DNA of 64,000 nt. It comes from Deinococcus ficus (GTDB taxonomy: Bacteria > Deinococcota > Deinococci > Deinococcales > Deinococcaceae). The translations under genes and the position numbers were made by a program. This document shows positions 1-9,000 of the stretch, one piece after another. The stretch spans positions 62,001-126,000 of the forward strand of contig NZ_CP021084.1 in assembly GCF_003444775.1 (NCBI RefSeq). The letters are read 5' to 3'. Under the pieces are notes generated by a model. That model saw only the letters and a list, made by a program, of their open reading frames with translations. It did no database searches and was not told the origin of the DNA. The first letter of the stretch is position 1. The number at the start of each line of letters is the position of its first letter.

Positions 1-2039
1 CAGGGAAGACCACCCTCGCCCTGCAGGCCGCCCGCGCCACCCTCGAACGCGGCGACCGGGTCCTGGTCCTCGTGCCCCTGCGCGCCCTGGCCGCCGAGGT
101 AGAGCAGCAATGGCAGGCGGCCCTGCCCGGCTTCAACGTCCAGGCGTACCGCGGTGACCGCCGGGCGGCCCGCCCGTACCGGGACGTTGACGTGGTGATC
201 ATGACCGCCGACCGCTGCGAACTCCTGCTCCGCGCCTGGAGGCGACACCACCTGTGGCTGGCCCGCATCCGCCTGGTCGTGGCGGACGAACTGCACACCA
301 TCGCCGACCCCGGCCGGGGCGCGCGGCTCGATGCGGCCCTCACCCGCCTCCAGGCGCTCCTGCCGCTCGCCCACGTGCTCGGTCTGACCGCCACATGCGG
401 CAACCCCGATGCGGTCGCCGCATGGCTCCGCGGCGTGCACGTCGGCGGCGGAACCCGGCCCGTGCCCCTGAAGTGGGACGTCCAGACCGTGCGCCGGGTT
501 CAGGACAAGCCAGCGCGACTCACGGGCGCCCTGCAGGCCGGGGAATCGACCCTGGTGTTCGTCCACGCCCGCGCGCGCAGCGCCGAGCTCGCCGCGCACC
601 TCCGGGCGCAGGGCGTTCACGCCGAGGCGCACCATGCCGGACTGACCGCCGATCAGCGGGCGGAGATCGAAGCGCGCTTCCGAAGAGGGGAGACCACCGT
701 CCTCATCGCCACCAGCGCCCTCGAGCTGGGCGTGAACCTCCCCGTCCACCACGTCGTGCTGTACGACCTCACGCTCGCCGACCGTGGCCACTTCACGCCC
801 CTGGGCATCAATGCCGCGTGGCAACGCGCCGGACGGGCCGGCCGGGACCGACGCATGGCCAGCGCCCGGGTGACGGTCATCGGCACACCAAGCGAGGACC
901 CCCACCGGTACCTCACCCCGGCCTTCGAGCCGCTGCAGAGCGCCCTGGCCCGCGAAGACGCCCTGCTTGACTTCATGCTGGGCAGCCTCGACGGAGGCTG
1001 GGCACGCACCCCCCCGCAGCTCCAGCGGCTGTTGGCCTCCACACTGGCGGCGGCTCAGGGGCAGCTGGACGCTCAGAACGCCCTCTCCCACCTGATCCGG
1101 CAGGGCGCGGTCGATGAACAGCAGGGGCGCCTGGGTGTGACCCTCCTGGGCCGCGTGGCGAGTCAGGCGATGCTGCCGGTGGCCACCGTGAAGGCCTGCG
1201 CCCACCTGCCCCAGGACCCGACCGTGCTCGACGTGCTGCTCACCGCCTGCCAGGCCGACCCTGGCCTCCTGCCACGCCTTCCGGACCTGGCGGCGCTGCT
1301 GGTCGAACCGGTCCTGCAACTCACCCCGTCCAGGCTGCTGGATAGGGGAGAGCGGTTCAGTGACCCGGCACTCGCCAGCGCCGCCCTCGCCCTCGCGGCC
1401 TGCCAGGACGGGGACGAGGAAGCGGCCGCGGCCTTCGGGCTGTACCGGCCGCAGGTCACGGCCCTGCGGGACGGCCTGGTCCGGGTGGTCAGCGCCTGGC
1501 AGGCCTTCACGCCACAACCGAAACTTGCCCTCGTCCGGACGATGCTCGCCGCTCAGCTTCCCCTGGGCGCAGCCACCCTGGCCCTGCTGCCCGGGGTCGG
1601 GCACGTCCTGGCCCGCACACTCGCGCACGCCGGCTTTGAAGACGTCGAGGCGCTCGCCCAGGCCGACCCCGCCGCAGTGCAGGTTCCAGGCATCCGGGCC
1701 GAGCGCACTGCGCAACTGGTCGACCGGGCCGAGCGGCTCGTGGCGACCTTCACCGAGGACGTCACGAGGGAGCCGGCGGCGAAGGACCGCGCATTGCCGC
1801 TTGATTGGCACGGCCACACCGACCCGGTCCGCCTTCAGCGCGCGCTCACCCTGACTGTGACGCCCACCTCGCAGGGGTTCATCGTGACCGGCGGGGCCGC
1901 GCCCCACCACGTCACCCCGGTTCTCCACTGCGACTGCCTGGACCACACCCGGACCCGGCGCTGCAAACACGTCCTTGCGGTCCTCCTCGCACAAGCGGAT
2001 CCGCAGGTGATCCGCAACGCAGACTTGCTCAGTGCCTAG
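1..2039 (+). CDS. Ski2-like SF2 DNA/RNA helicase with C-terminal HhH and SWIM zinc finger (5' end outside window)
   Basis: The reading frame is open from base 3, before any start codon, and begins inside Walker A (GKTTLALQAA), so the N-terminus lies upstream of the window. Next come motif II (ADELHTI, near base 282), motif III (LTAT), motif V (ATSALELGVNLP) and motif VI (QRAGRAGR, near 823-846). Together they indicate an ATP-dependent superfamily 2 helicase of the Ski2/Hel308 type. Bases 1560-1740 code a helix-hairpin-helix pair (LLPGVG, VPGIRA), and 1924-1980 code a SWIM-type finger (CDC then CKH), both usual nucleic-acid-binding modules. A repair or plasmid-maintenance role is inferred. The iteron origin follows directly. 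Confidence 0.85.
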   Translation, partial: GKTTLALQAARATLERGDRVLVLVPLRALAAEVEQQWQAALPGFNVQAYRGDRRAARPYRDVDVVIMTADRCELLLRAWRRHHLWLARIRLVVADELHTIADPGRGARLDAALTRLQALLPLAHVLGLTATCGNPDAVAAWLRGVHVGGGTRPVPLKWDVQTVRRVQDKPARLTGALQAGESTLVFVHARARSAELAAHLRAQGVHAEAHHAGLTADQRAEIEARFRRGETTVLIATSALELGVNLPVHHVVLYDLTLADRGHFTPLGINAAWQRAGRAGRDRRMASARVTVIGTPSEDPHRYLTPAFEPLQSALAREDALLDFMLGSLDGGWARTPPQLQRLLASTLAAAQGQLDAQNALSHLIRQGAVDEQQGRLGVTLLGRVASQAMLPVATVKACAHLPQDPTVLDVLLTACQADPGLLPRLPDLAALLVEPVLQLTPSRLLDRGERFSDPALASAALALAACQDGDEEAAAAFGLYRPQVTALRDGLVRVVSAWQAFTPQPKLALVRTMLAAQLPLGAATLALLPGVGHVLARTLAHAGFEDVEALAQADPAAVQVPGIRAERTAQLVDRAERLVATFTEDVTREPAAKDRALPLDWHGHTDPVRLQRALTLTVTPTSQGFIVTGGAAPHHVTPVLHCDCLDHTRTRRCKHVLAVLLAQADPQVIRNADLLSA

Positions 2040-2127
2040 CGTGGACCCCGTACTGCCGGACCATTTCGAGTCTCGACGACTGCCCCGACGGGCATCACCA
2101 CACCGCCCGTGCGGCAGAGCACATGCG

Positions 2128-2550
2128 CGACCCCTTTGGGGGAAACCGTCTGTTGTCCAGGGCCAAACCAACCACTGAAAAGCACGACCCCTTTGGGGGA
2201 AACGCTCACAACTCTCGCCGTGAATTGAGCGCAACAGGGCACGACCCCTTTGGGGGAACAGGAGGGCCTGGCTGAGAAATCCCCATCTTTTCGCTGTGTA
2301 CAGCGGCGAATTGCGGCAATAGTCGTGAACCACGACCCCTTTGGGGCATCCGACAAAGGGGTCGTGGATTTCGGGGAAGCTCAAAAGCACGACCCCTTTG
2401 GGGGGAATCATGCCTCGACGTGCGCCAGGACGATAAAGCGGGCCATTGTGGCTCGGTTTCGAGCTTGCACGACCCCTTTGGGGGGGACACCCCCCCAAAG
2501 CACGACCCCTTTGGGGGGTTTGATCCCCATTCCACGACCCCTTTGGGGGG
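2128..2550 (+). repeat. Iteron array of the plasmid replication origin
   Basis: Eight direct copies of the core CGACCCCTTTGGGG start at 2128, 2185, 2242, 2333, 2390, 2470, 2503 and 2535. Seven are preceded by CA, and most continue with one or two further G. One copy at 2354-2366 is inverted. Start-to-start steps are 57, 57, 91, 57, 80, 33 and 32 bases. Each core contains the interrupted palindrome CCCC-TTT-GGGG. An AT-rich stretch follows (2560-2640) and then the rep gene, the standard order of an iteron-controlled plasmid origin. That the Rep protein binds these repeats is inferred from position. No clear DnaA box was found. Confidence 0.88.
2331..2366. promoter_or_regulatory. Head-to-head iteron pair (13-bp inverted repeat, 10-base spacer)
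   Basis: The iteron half CACGACCCCTTTG at 2331-2343 is matched exactly in reverse orientation at 2354-2366. It is the only inverted copy in the array. In classical iteron plasmids an inverted pair of half-iterons is the site where dimeric Rep binds, for copy control or rep repression. A similar role here is inferred. It lies about 300 bases before the rep start, inside the array rather than over the rep promoter. Confidence 0.55.
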
Positions 2551-2597
2551 AAAGTGGTATTTTCTGCCGTTCCAGTCGCAATTCGAGTCTTCCTCTG

Positions 2598-2624
2598 TTG
2601 TTGTCTTCTTTTAGTCTTTATAGA
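2598..2624 (+). promoter_or_regulatory. Candidate rep promoter
   Basis: TTGTTG (2598-2603) and TATAGA (2619-2624) are separated by 15 bases in the AT-rich gap between the last iteron and the rep start at 2661. The -10 overlaps a small inverted repeat (GTCTTT 2614-2619, AAAGAC 2626-2631), a possible operator. The spacing is a little short, so this is only a candidate. Confidence 0.35.
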
Positions 2625-2660
2625 GAAAGACAACTGAACAGCGCGAGAGGGGGCCCAGGG

Positions 2661-3695
2661 ATGAAACGCCAGAACTCAATCACCACCTACGCTGACGAGC
2701 GTTTCATCGCCCAGGTCGGCATCATCAGCATTCAGAACCGAATCGATCCGAACAGTCCCTCCAACCGGCGCTGGACCAGCCAATTCAGTGTGCACGGCAT
2801 CCCGTATCACATCGAAGGATATGCCGCCGATTTTGGGCGTCCTCGCGGTGTCGATACTGACGTGCAGCTTGCTGTCGAAACCCTGTTCCTCCTGCAGGGC
2901 TGTCCGCAGGACAACACCGTCCACACCAGCGCCTACGAACTGATTCAAATGTCCCACATGTCCCAGAAGGGCACCAATTACGTCCGCCTGCGGGAATCTC
3001 TGATGCGTCTCTGGCGAGTGGGCTTCCTGGTTTCAAAAGCGCACTACCTGCCAGGAAGCCCATGGGGCACCTACATGAATGAAACGCTTGGCCTGTTCCA
3101 GCGAGTGAGGTTCTGGAGCAAAGGCAAGCGGGACGACAGCCCCGATCTGCAATCCTTGGTCGCCGACGGCAAACTGATGATCCAGCTGTCTGAGCCTCTC
3201 GCAGAGAGCATTCGGGCCGGATACACGCAATCGCTAAACCGGAAGCTCCTGGCGCAGATCGAACAACCAGCCGGCCGTGCCACATACCGCATTCTCCAGG
3301 CCCACCGCGCAGATGCAGGACCACTGCAGGTGGGACTGCTGGACTGGGGAATCGCGTGCGGCATCACCACCTCAGAGCCGGACAAGATTCGCCGGACGCT
3401 TCATGCCGCGCACGACGAACTGCTTCAAACGCACTACTTGGACGGGGTGGAGTTTGTCGGCCGTGGAACGAAGCAGATGGTCGAGTACCACTTCCGGCAG
3501 GAAGGAAGCGCAGATCCAGCACTTGTGCACCTGCTGATGGAGCAGGGCATTACGCGGCACCGGGCGGAGGTCCTGGCCCGCGATTATCCGGACCGGGTCG
3601 AAACTGCCGTTCGGTACGTGGCTGGCCGCCGCGCTGAGGGCAAGGCTATTGATAACGGCATAAGTTGGAATCCATCAGCTGTTGAGGCAGTTTGA
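2661..3695 (+). CDS. Plasmid replication initiator (RPA/RepA-type), C-terminus replaced by an IS insertion
   Basis: ATG 2661 follows a purine-rich GAGAGGGGG ribosome site and is chosen over an upstream in-frame codon that would translate the iterons. The 344-residue product looks like a Replication initiator protein A with winged-helix character, placed directly after the iterons. Residues 1-329 are native. From base 3649 the frame runs into the IS630 end, and the last 15 residues before the TGA at 3693 are encoded by the IS. The true C-terminal part (127 residues) continues in the same frame beyond the IS, at 4694-5077. The intact protein would have been 456 residues. Whether the truncated form still initiates replication cannot be told. 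Confidence 0.85.
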   Translation: MKRQNSITTYADERFIAQVGIISIQNRIDPNSPSNRRWTSQFSVHGIPYHIEGYAADFGRPRGVDTDVQLAVETLFLLQGCPQDNTVHTSAYELIQMSHMSQKGTNYVRLRESLMRLWRVGFLVSKAHYLPGSPWGTYMNETLGLFQRVRFWSKGKRDDSPDLQSLVADGKLMIQLSEPLAESIRAGYTQSLNRKLLAQIEQPAGRATYRILQAHRADAGPLQVGLLDWGIACGITTSEPDKIRRTLHAAHDELLQTHYLDGVEFVGRGTKQMVEYHFRQEGSADPALVHLLMEQGITRHRAEVLARDYPDRVETAVRYVAGRRAEGKAIDNGISWNPSAVEAV

Positions 3696-4654
3696 TGTAC
3701 CGAACCCGTTGCCAAGCCGTCACCAGCTTCGCTTTCAGCACTCCCACCGAGCGGGCACAGACGTTCCCCAGCACATTGCGCTTTACATACGCCCACACCA
3801 TCTCGATCGGATTCAATTCAGGGGCGTAGGGCGGCAGAAACACCAAGAACAGGCGTTCGTGCTGCAGCACGAACGCCTGTGTTGCCTTCGCCCGGTGGAT
3901 CCCGGCGTTATCCAGCACGACCACGATCTCTCCCTGAATGTGACGCAGCAGATGCTGGAAGAACCGGATGACGTCCCCACTCCGAATCGCCCCGGACTTC
4001 GTGTGCTGGAAGAATCTCCCGTCCGAGGTGATCGCCCCAATCGTTGAAAGCTTCTCCCAGTTCGCGGGAAGCGTGACCAAGGGCGTCACGCCCTTGGTCG
4101 ACCAGGTCCGTCGCCGCACGCCCTTCAACGAGAACCCGACTTCATCCAGATAGACGAGTGTCGCGCCCTCAGCGACCTTTTTTTCCCAACTCCGGCGCGA
4201 CCTGTTCTTTCCAGGACGCGATCCGGAGTTCATTGCGCTCAGCCGCGCGTCCATCCGGCATCTGGGGCGTGAACCCCAACTGACGAAGAATTCTCCGGAC
4301 GTGATCATGGTGGTACCACACGTCGAAGTGCCGCCCGATCAGATCCGTGACCCGCTTGGTGCTCCACGTCTGGTCGGGAAAGCCATGGTGCAGTGCACCC
4401 TCCCTCAGGAGGGTGCGGACCTGTTCGAGCTGTGCGGCGGTGAGTCGGGAGGGGCGTCCGGTCGTCACCGTCGCCTGGAGACTGCCGGTACGTTTCAGGC
4501 GTTTTTTCCAGTTGCTGACGGTGTGTACTGAAACCCCGAAGTGCTGGGCAATCTCCTGCTGTGAATGCTTGCTCTCTTGAAGCCACGGCGTCGCGGCCAG
4601 CCGGCGTTCTTCCAGCTGGGCCCGGGAGTATTTGGAAGGATGCCATTCGGCCAC
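3646..4654 (-). CDS. IS630-family transposase, made through a -1 frameshift
   Basis: The first frame (4654 to 4169) codes an N-terminal helix-turn-helix region (QQEIAQHFGVSVHTVSNWKK) and ends shortly after GKK. The second frame (open 4308 to 3646) supplies the DDE catalytic core: YLDEVGF, VVLDNAGIH and APELNPIE. The frames meet at A AAA AAG, a canonical -1 slippery heptamer, which would give one fusion protein of about 335 residues. The frame reaches the very end of the IS. Its TAG stop is formed by the duplicated TA plus one flanking base. Catalytic residues look intact, so the element may be active. Confidence 0.9.
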
Positions 4655-4692
4655 GCCGCAAGCCTAGCAGCTCATACTTACGCCGTCATCAA
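3649..4692 (-). mobile_element. Complete IS630-family insertion sequence inside rep
   Basis: The 1044-bp element is bounded by imperfect terminal inverted repeats: TTGATAACGGCATAAGT on the left and, on the other strand at the right end, TTGATGACGGCGTAAGT. It is flanked by the TA target duplication typical of the family (3647-3648 and 4693-4694). It carries a two-frame transposase on the minus strand. Removing the element plus one TA restores a continuous rep frame (GCT AAG AAT), which fixes the boundaries exactly. Confidence 0.93.
4177..4183 (-). other. Slippery heptamer A AAA AAG for -1 frameshifting in the transposase
   Basis: A run of seven A followed by G on the minus strand sits in the sense codons GGA AAA AAA GGT. 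Slipping back one base gives GAA AAA AAG GTC and enters the DDE frame with no stop. The same heptamer is used for frameshifting in dnaX and several IS families. Confidence 0.75.
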
Positions 4693-4693
4693 T

Positions 4694-5077
4694 AAGAATC
4701 CTGGGGGCATGACGACCGACATTCTTCTGCGGCCAGAAAAGTACAACCTGGACGGGCAGCCAGATCCCCTTCGTCCTCCTGCTCCACCTCGCCTTGACCC
4801 AGTTCGCGCCGAGCGCGAAATCGTTCAGAAACAGGACCAGGAGCAGCAGGTGCTTCTGAGTCTCCCGCCGGAACAGCAGTGGAGCGCATGTCAGAAGGAC
4901 TTGCGTTTTCTCCTCCATAAGGCCATCAAACCGGAGCAGTTCACAGCTTTAGAAGCGCTTTGCGTCGCGGGGCACGTCGACGCCACCGCACTCAGGCGTG
5001 AACTTCCTATGCTGCCAACCGCTGAGCGCCGCGTCCGCGTTGAGACTTTGCTTGAAGACATGGCCCCACTGCTTTGA
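4694..5077 (+). pseudogene. Severed C-terminal part of the rep gene
   Basis: Reading in the rep frame across the IS gives AAG AAT CCT and then 127 residues to TGA 5077. The fragment is rich in Pro and Gln near its start (RPPAPPRLDP, QKQDQEQQ) and ends in a helical region (TALEALCVAGHVDATALRRE). It has no start of its own in good context. The frame is open into the IS, but those residues are not native. It is the lost tail of the initiator, perhaps a helical regulatory or oligomerisation region. Confidence 0.8.
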
Positions 5078-5191
5078 CAGCTGTATTCGCGCCAGCCAAC
5101 CAGCGCCACCGGTCGTTCACACTGACTGGAATGGCTCAGCCAGGTAGTCCCTCGGGGCAGCAACCTCCCACCCATGAACTGACGTGGACTA

Positions 5192-5867
5192 TTGATAACG
5201 GCACAGGTTCGCATCGGGTGCCGAGATGGTCAGCCAAGGGGCCAGTTATTGGTGAGAGGTCGTTAGCGAATCTATGCTGCGATCATGCAGTCTGGGTGTC
5301 GGAATACTGAGCAAAAAAAGCAGTTCTGGCTTCTGGGTTGAAGAACACAACTAGGTTGTCTGCCATACCATCGACCTGAAGTGAATCGGGATCGACTTCG
5401 GCGGTGACAACAAACACCTGCTTTCCACCGAGCTTCACGACAGCTTCGTTCGGGAGCAACTGCATAGCTTCGAGCGGCTGCCCAATGTGGGCCTGCCAGT
5501 CTGCATGTTGGGAAACATCCTCAAAGATGCCCTCCCGGAGGAAGTCAACCATGCGGCCGTGGCGAACGCTCAACTCCTCCTCTGCAGCGTTATCCCACGT
5601 CACGAAGAAATAGCCCGTATCGAAGCTCAATTCCACGCCTTGCCCGACGTCGTGGATCCCTGGCCAATTCAAATCCATGTTCGCGTCGCCCTGCGGGCGG
5701 TAGTAAAGGACGCGCCTAAGGGGCTGGCCAATGAACTCTTCGAGGCCTTGAGACATAGTCCTACCTTTCCACACGTGAGGCCTTCACTTGATGGGGATGT
5801 AACCACGATCTGTGTCCTGGGCGTAGCCGTCGGCATGTGAACCAAGGCAGACGTGTGCCGTTATCAA
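5192..5867. mobile_element. IS630-like non-autonomous element carrying one gene
   Basis: TTGATAACGGCACA at 5192-5205 is repeated exactly in reverse at 5854-5867. The first 12 bases equal the outer end of the neighbouring IS630 left terminus, and the left end keeps resembling it to about base 19. TA precedes the left end, while CA follows the right end, so the duplication is degenerate by one base. Inside there is no transposase, only the minus-strand gene 5283-5756. It is either a MITE-like unit mobilised in trans, or half of a composite with the IS at 3649. Confidence 0.6.
5283..5756 (-). CDS. Protein of unknown function, cargo of the IS630-like element
   Basis: ATG 5756 (MSQGLEEF) is chosen because GGAAAGG stands upstream at good distance; an ATG 18 bases earlier lacks this. 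The 157-residue acidic soluble protein has no signal peptide or membrane segment. Alternating strands (VELSFDTGYFFVTWD, KQVFVVTAEV) and a GIHDVGQG loop suggest an alpha/beta or beta-rich fold, as in some small immunity-type proteins. That resemblance is weak and no family is claimed. It lies alone, between inverted repeats and opposite in strand to its neighbours, consistent with transfer. Confidence 0.75.
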   Translation of the reverse strand: MSQGLEEFIGQPLRRVLYYRPQGDANMDLNWPGIHDVGQGVELSFDTGYFFVTWDNAAEEELSVRHGRMVDFLREGIFEDVSQHADWQAHIGQPLEAMQLLPNEAVVKLGGKQVFVVTAEVDPDSLQVDGMADNLVVFFNPEARTAFFAQYSDTQTA

Positions 5868-6015
5868 CAAACTGGTCGGAAGGTCCGCCCTTCCTGCGCG
5901 CGTGAGGGGACCAACAGCGGAAGCAACTCGATCTGACGTCTGAAAAGGCCCACTTCCACAGAGCTGGGCCGTTGTCCTCTGCAATGCGGCTTCGGAACAC
6001 GGAATAACACCCTTT

Positions 6016-6031
6016 CACCCCGCACGGGGTG
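6016..6031 (+). promoter_or_regulatory. Hairpin CACCCC/GGGGTG just upstream of the methylase-helicase start
   Basis: A 6-bp stem with loop GCAC ends 10 bases before ATG 6042 and is preceded by TTT. Similar CACC(C/T)C hairpins precede or separate other genes in this window. A role in termination or translation control is possible. Confidence 0.4.
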
Positions 6032-6041
6032 TGGGCTGGTC

Positions 6042-9000
6042 ATGTTGAAATCCGCCGTCGAGCACGCCGTTAAGGACCTCTGCCCGCTGTTCCTGAGCAA
6101 CACCCACTACGCCTCCGCGCCCCGGCTGATCAAAACCCAGCCGGACAAACGCGTTGAAATCGTCCTCAACGGCGACCTGCTCACCGGGCAGCACACCTAC
6201 GGCGTCCTCACCCAGCCGAAGCTGTCTCCCAAGCCCGGTGCGGAGCCCATCGGCGCCGAAGCGCTGGACAAGACCGGTGAACAGGCCCGCAGGAAGGCCA
6301 ATGACGCTGCCCGACAGGAACTCCTGAAGGTCACCCCGGACCTGAAGGTGCTGCGGCGGTATTCAGGCGGCGGCGGTCTGGGCGAATCGATCAACGAGTA
6401 CTACACGCCAGGCGTGGTCGCCCGCGCGATGCTGGCCGCCTGCGGGGAGATCCGCACCGACGCCAAGAAGCCCGTGACCATCTGCGACCCCGCCTGCGGA
6501 CCCGGCACCCTCCTCACCCATGCGCCTCAGAACGCCCTTCTGATCGGCGTGGAGCTGGAGAAGACCAGTGCAGCCATCGCGCAGCACCTGCTGCCCCACG
6601 CGCACATCGTGAATCAGCCGTTCGAGGCCTTCCACCTGGGCTGCGCCGACGGCCTCTACGACTACGTCCTGGTCAACCCGCCCTATGGTCCCCGCGCTAT
6701 GCGCCACCTGGACGACAAGCACACCAGTCTGAACGAGCACTACTTCGTGCTGACCAGCCTCAGACGGGTCCGCCACGGGGATGGTGTGGTCACTGCGCTG
6801 GTCAACCTCAACCTTGCGGGCGGCAAAAGTCACGCCCGCTGGCGCACGGAAGTGGCGCGGATGGGCCGGGTGGTGCATACGGTCATGGTGCCTGAAGGGG
6901 CGTTCAAGGCGTCCGGCGCGAGCGTCAGCACGGTCATCCTGACCATCCAGCGGCACGACCTGGGCGTCGCTGAGGCGCTGAGTGTCCTGGACGATCACGA
7001 GGTTCGCGCGGTGCTCGACGAGTACGACAGCGGCGTGCGCTTCTACGCCGGCGAGAGCGCCTACACCCAGGACGAGAAGGGGCGGTACAGCATCCGGAAC
7101 CGGTACCACCCCGAGTTCCGCCTGAGTGACGACGTGAAGATGGTGCAGGGCAACTTCGACCAGCCCACCTACCCCGGCGAGGTGATGGCCGACGCAGCCC
7201 GCCTGGCGCTGATCCGCGCGCAGGTCACTGCTGAACTCAAGACCAAGGTGACGCTCAACACCGTGCTGGGCATCATCGGCAAGAAGTACGGGGATGCCAG
7301 GCTGAAAGAAGCCCGCGGGGAGGCAGCGCAGGCCTCCCCCTCGGCCATTCCCTATGGGCAGCGCAGCCCGGACGGCAACTGGATCATGACCGCCGCCGGC
7401 TGGAAGCCCACCGACAACTTCTCCCGGCCGGAGGTGGCGGACGCCCTGCAGGTGGCGAACATGCTTGCCACCCTGCTCAGGGACCTGGCTGCGGAAAAGG
7501 ACACCCGTCACGTGCGGCGCGTCCTGGAGAAGCTGCACCGCGAGTACCGCGGCAAGCACGGGCCGTACCCTCGCCAGCGGCTGGCTCGGTTGACGGGGCG
7601 CTTCTCCTCTCTCGGCCTGCTGCTGACGCACCTGAACGAGGAGGGCGACCTCACGCTGCCCAGGCAGGAGAGCGACCAGCTGAACTTCACAGGGACACCT
7701 GCCGAGGTCGCGCAGCAGCTCGCCGACCTGATGCTCCTCACCGAGGACAGCCTGATGGAACACACCGGTGTCAGCAGGGCGGAGGCCGAGGCGTTGCTCA
7801 CGCCGTACTGCTTCACGGGAGAAATCTGGATCAAGGAGGGGGTGTACTACTCCGGAAACGCGATCTTCAAATCCCGCCAGGCGCGTACCGACGCGGCCCT
7901 GCACCGCGGCGCTCGTCAGCAGGCCCTGCTGCGCCAGGCCGACGAGTTCCTGCGCCGTATCAAGACCGTGACCTTGCAGGACATCAAGGTCAGTCCCCGC
8001 GACCCGATCATCCCTGAGAACGCTCTCGAGGCGTGGGTCAACCACTACCTCGGGTGTGTGGATCGCGACGGTAAGCGGGCCATGATCGTCACGCGGGTCA
8101 GCGGAGCGGTGAAGTTCATCCTGCGCGCCCGTCAGGAAAAGAGCGACAACCTTCAGATGCGCAAGCAGGTGGACGAAACCGCGGCGCGGGACCTGATGTT
8201 CTTCCTGAACCACAACACGCGACTGGCGCGCATCGAAGGCGCGAGTGACATGAGCCGCGAAGAGTACCGCGCCGAGCGTGCCGCGGCCATGGAAGAAGCA
8301 CGGGACTACGAGGAGCGCGTGACCATGAACTTCCAGTCCTGGCTGCCCGGCAGCGGCTACGCCGACGAGGTGGTGCAGTGCTACAACCAGACCCGCGCAG
8401 CGCACATCTCCCCGGCTGGCATCACCGACCCCCTGCCCCTCGACGACTGGAAGGGCCCGGCGCTGCATCCCTACCAGGCAATGGACGTGCGGGCGATGGC
8501 CGCCACCAACGGCATGATCTGCGGATACGACGTCGGTCTGGGCAAGACCTTCGCGTGCCTGGCACTGGTCGCCTACCTGCGCCGCCTGGGCCTGGTGACC
8601 CGGCCGGCCGTGATCGTGCCGGCGGGCCTGATCAGCAACTGGTCGGTGAACGCGGCGCTGGCCCTTCCGAGCTGGCGGGTGTTGACGGTCGGCATGAGCC
8701 CGGTGCTGAACCCGGACGGCACGCAGAAGCACAAGACCCGCCGCGACGGGTCATTGATGCTCAACGAGCACGGCCAGCCCATCCCGGTGTGGAGTGAGGA
8801 CAGCACGGCCACCCGCAGGCTCAAACTCGCGCAGGTCGCGGCCGGGCAGGCGGACCTGGTGATCATGTCCCGTGAGGCCTTCACCAGCGTCCCCATGACC
8901 GAGGAGAACCGCGACCACTACATCCGCACGGACGAGCAGTACCTCAAACGGATCGAGTCGCAGGAAAGCTACGACGCCCGGGGACGCAAACCGAAACACG

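Noticed and set aside
2128..2550. Repeats looked like a small CRISPR array
   Set aside because: Repeats are 14-17 bases, spacing is irregular, one copy is inverted, no cas genes are near, and a rep gene follows. They are iterons.
6363..8732. 789-codon minus-strand frame
   Set aside because: Shadow of the methylase-helicase gene: Arg/His/Val-rich with no family motifs, and the plus strand carries full enzyme motifs.
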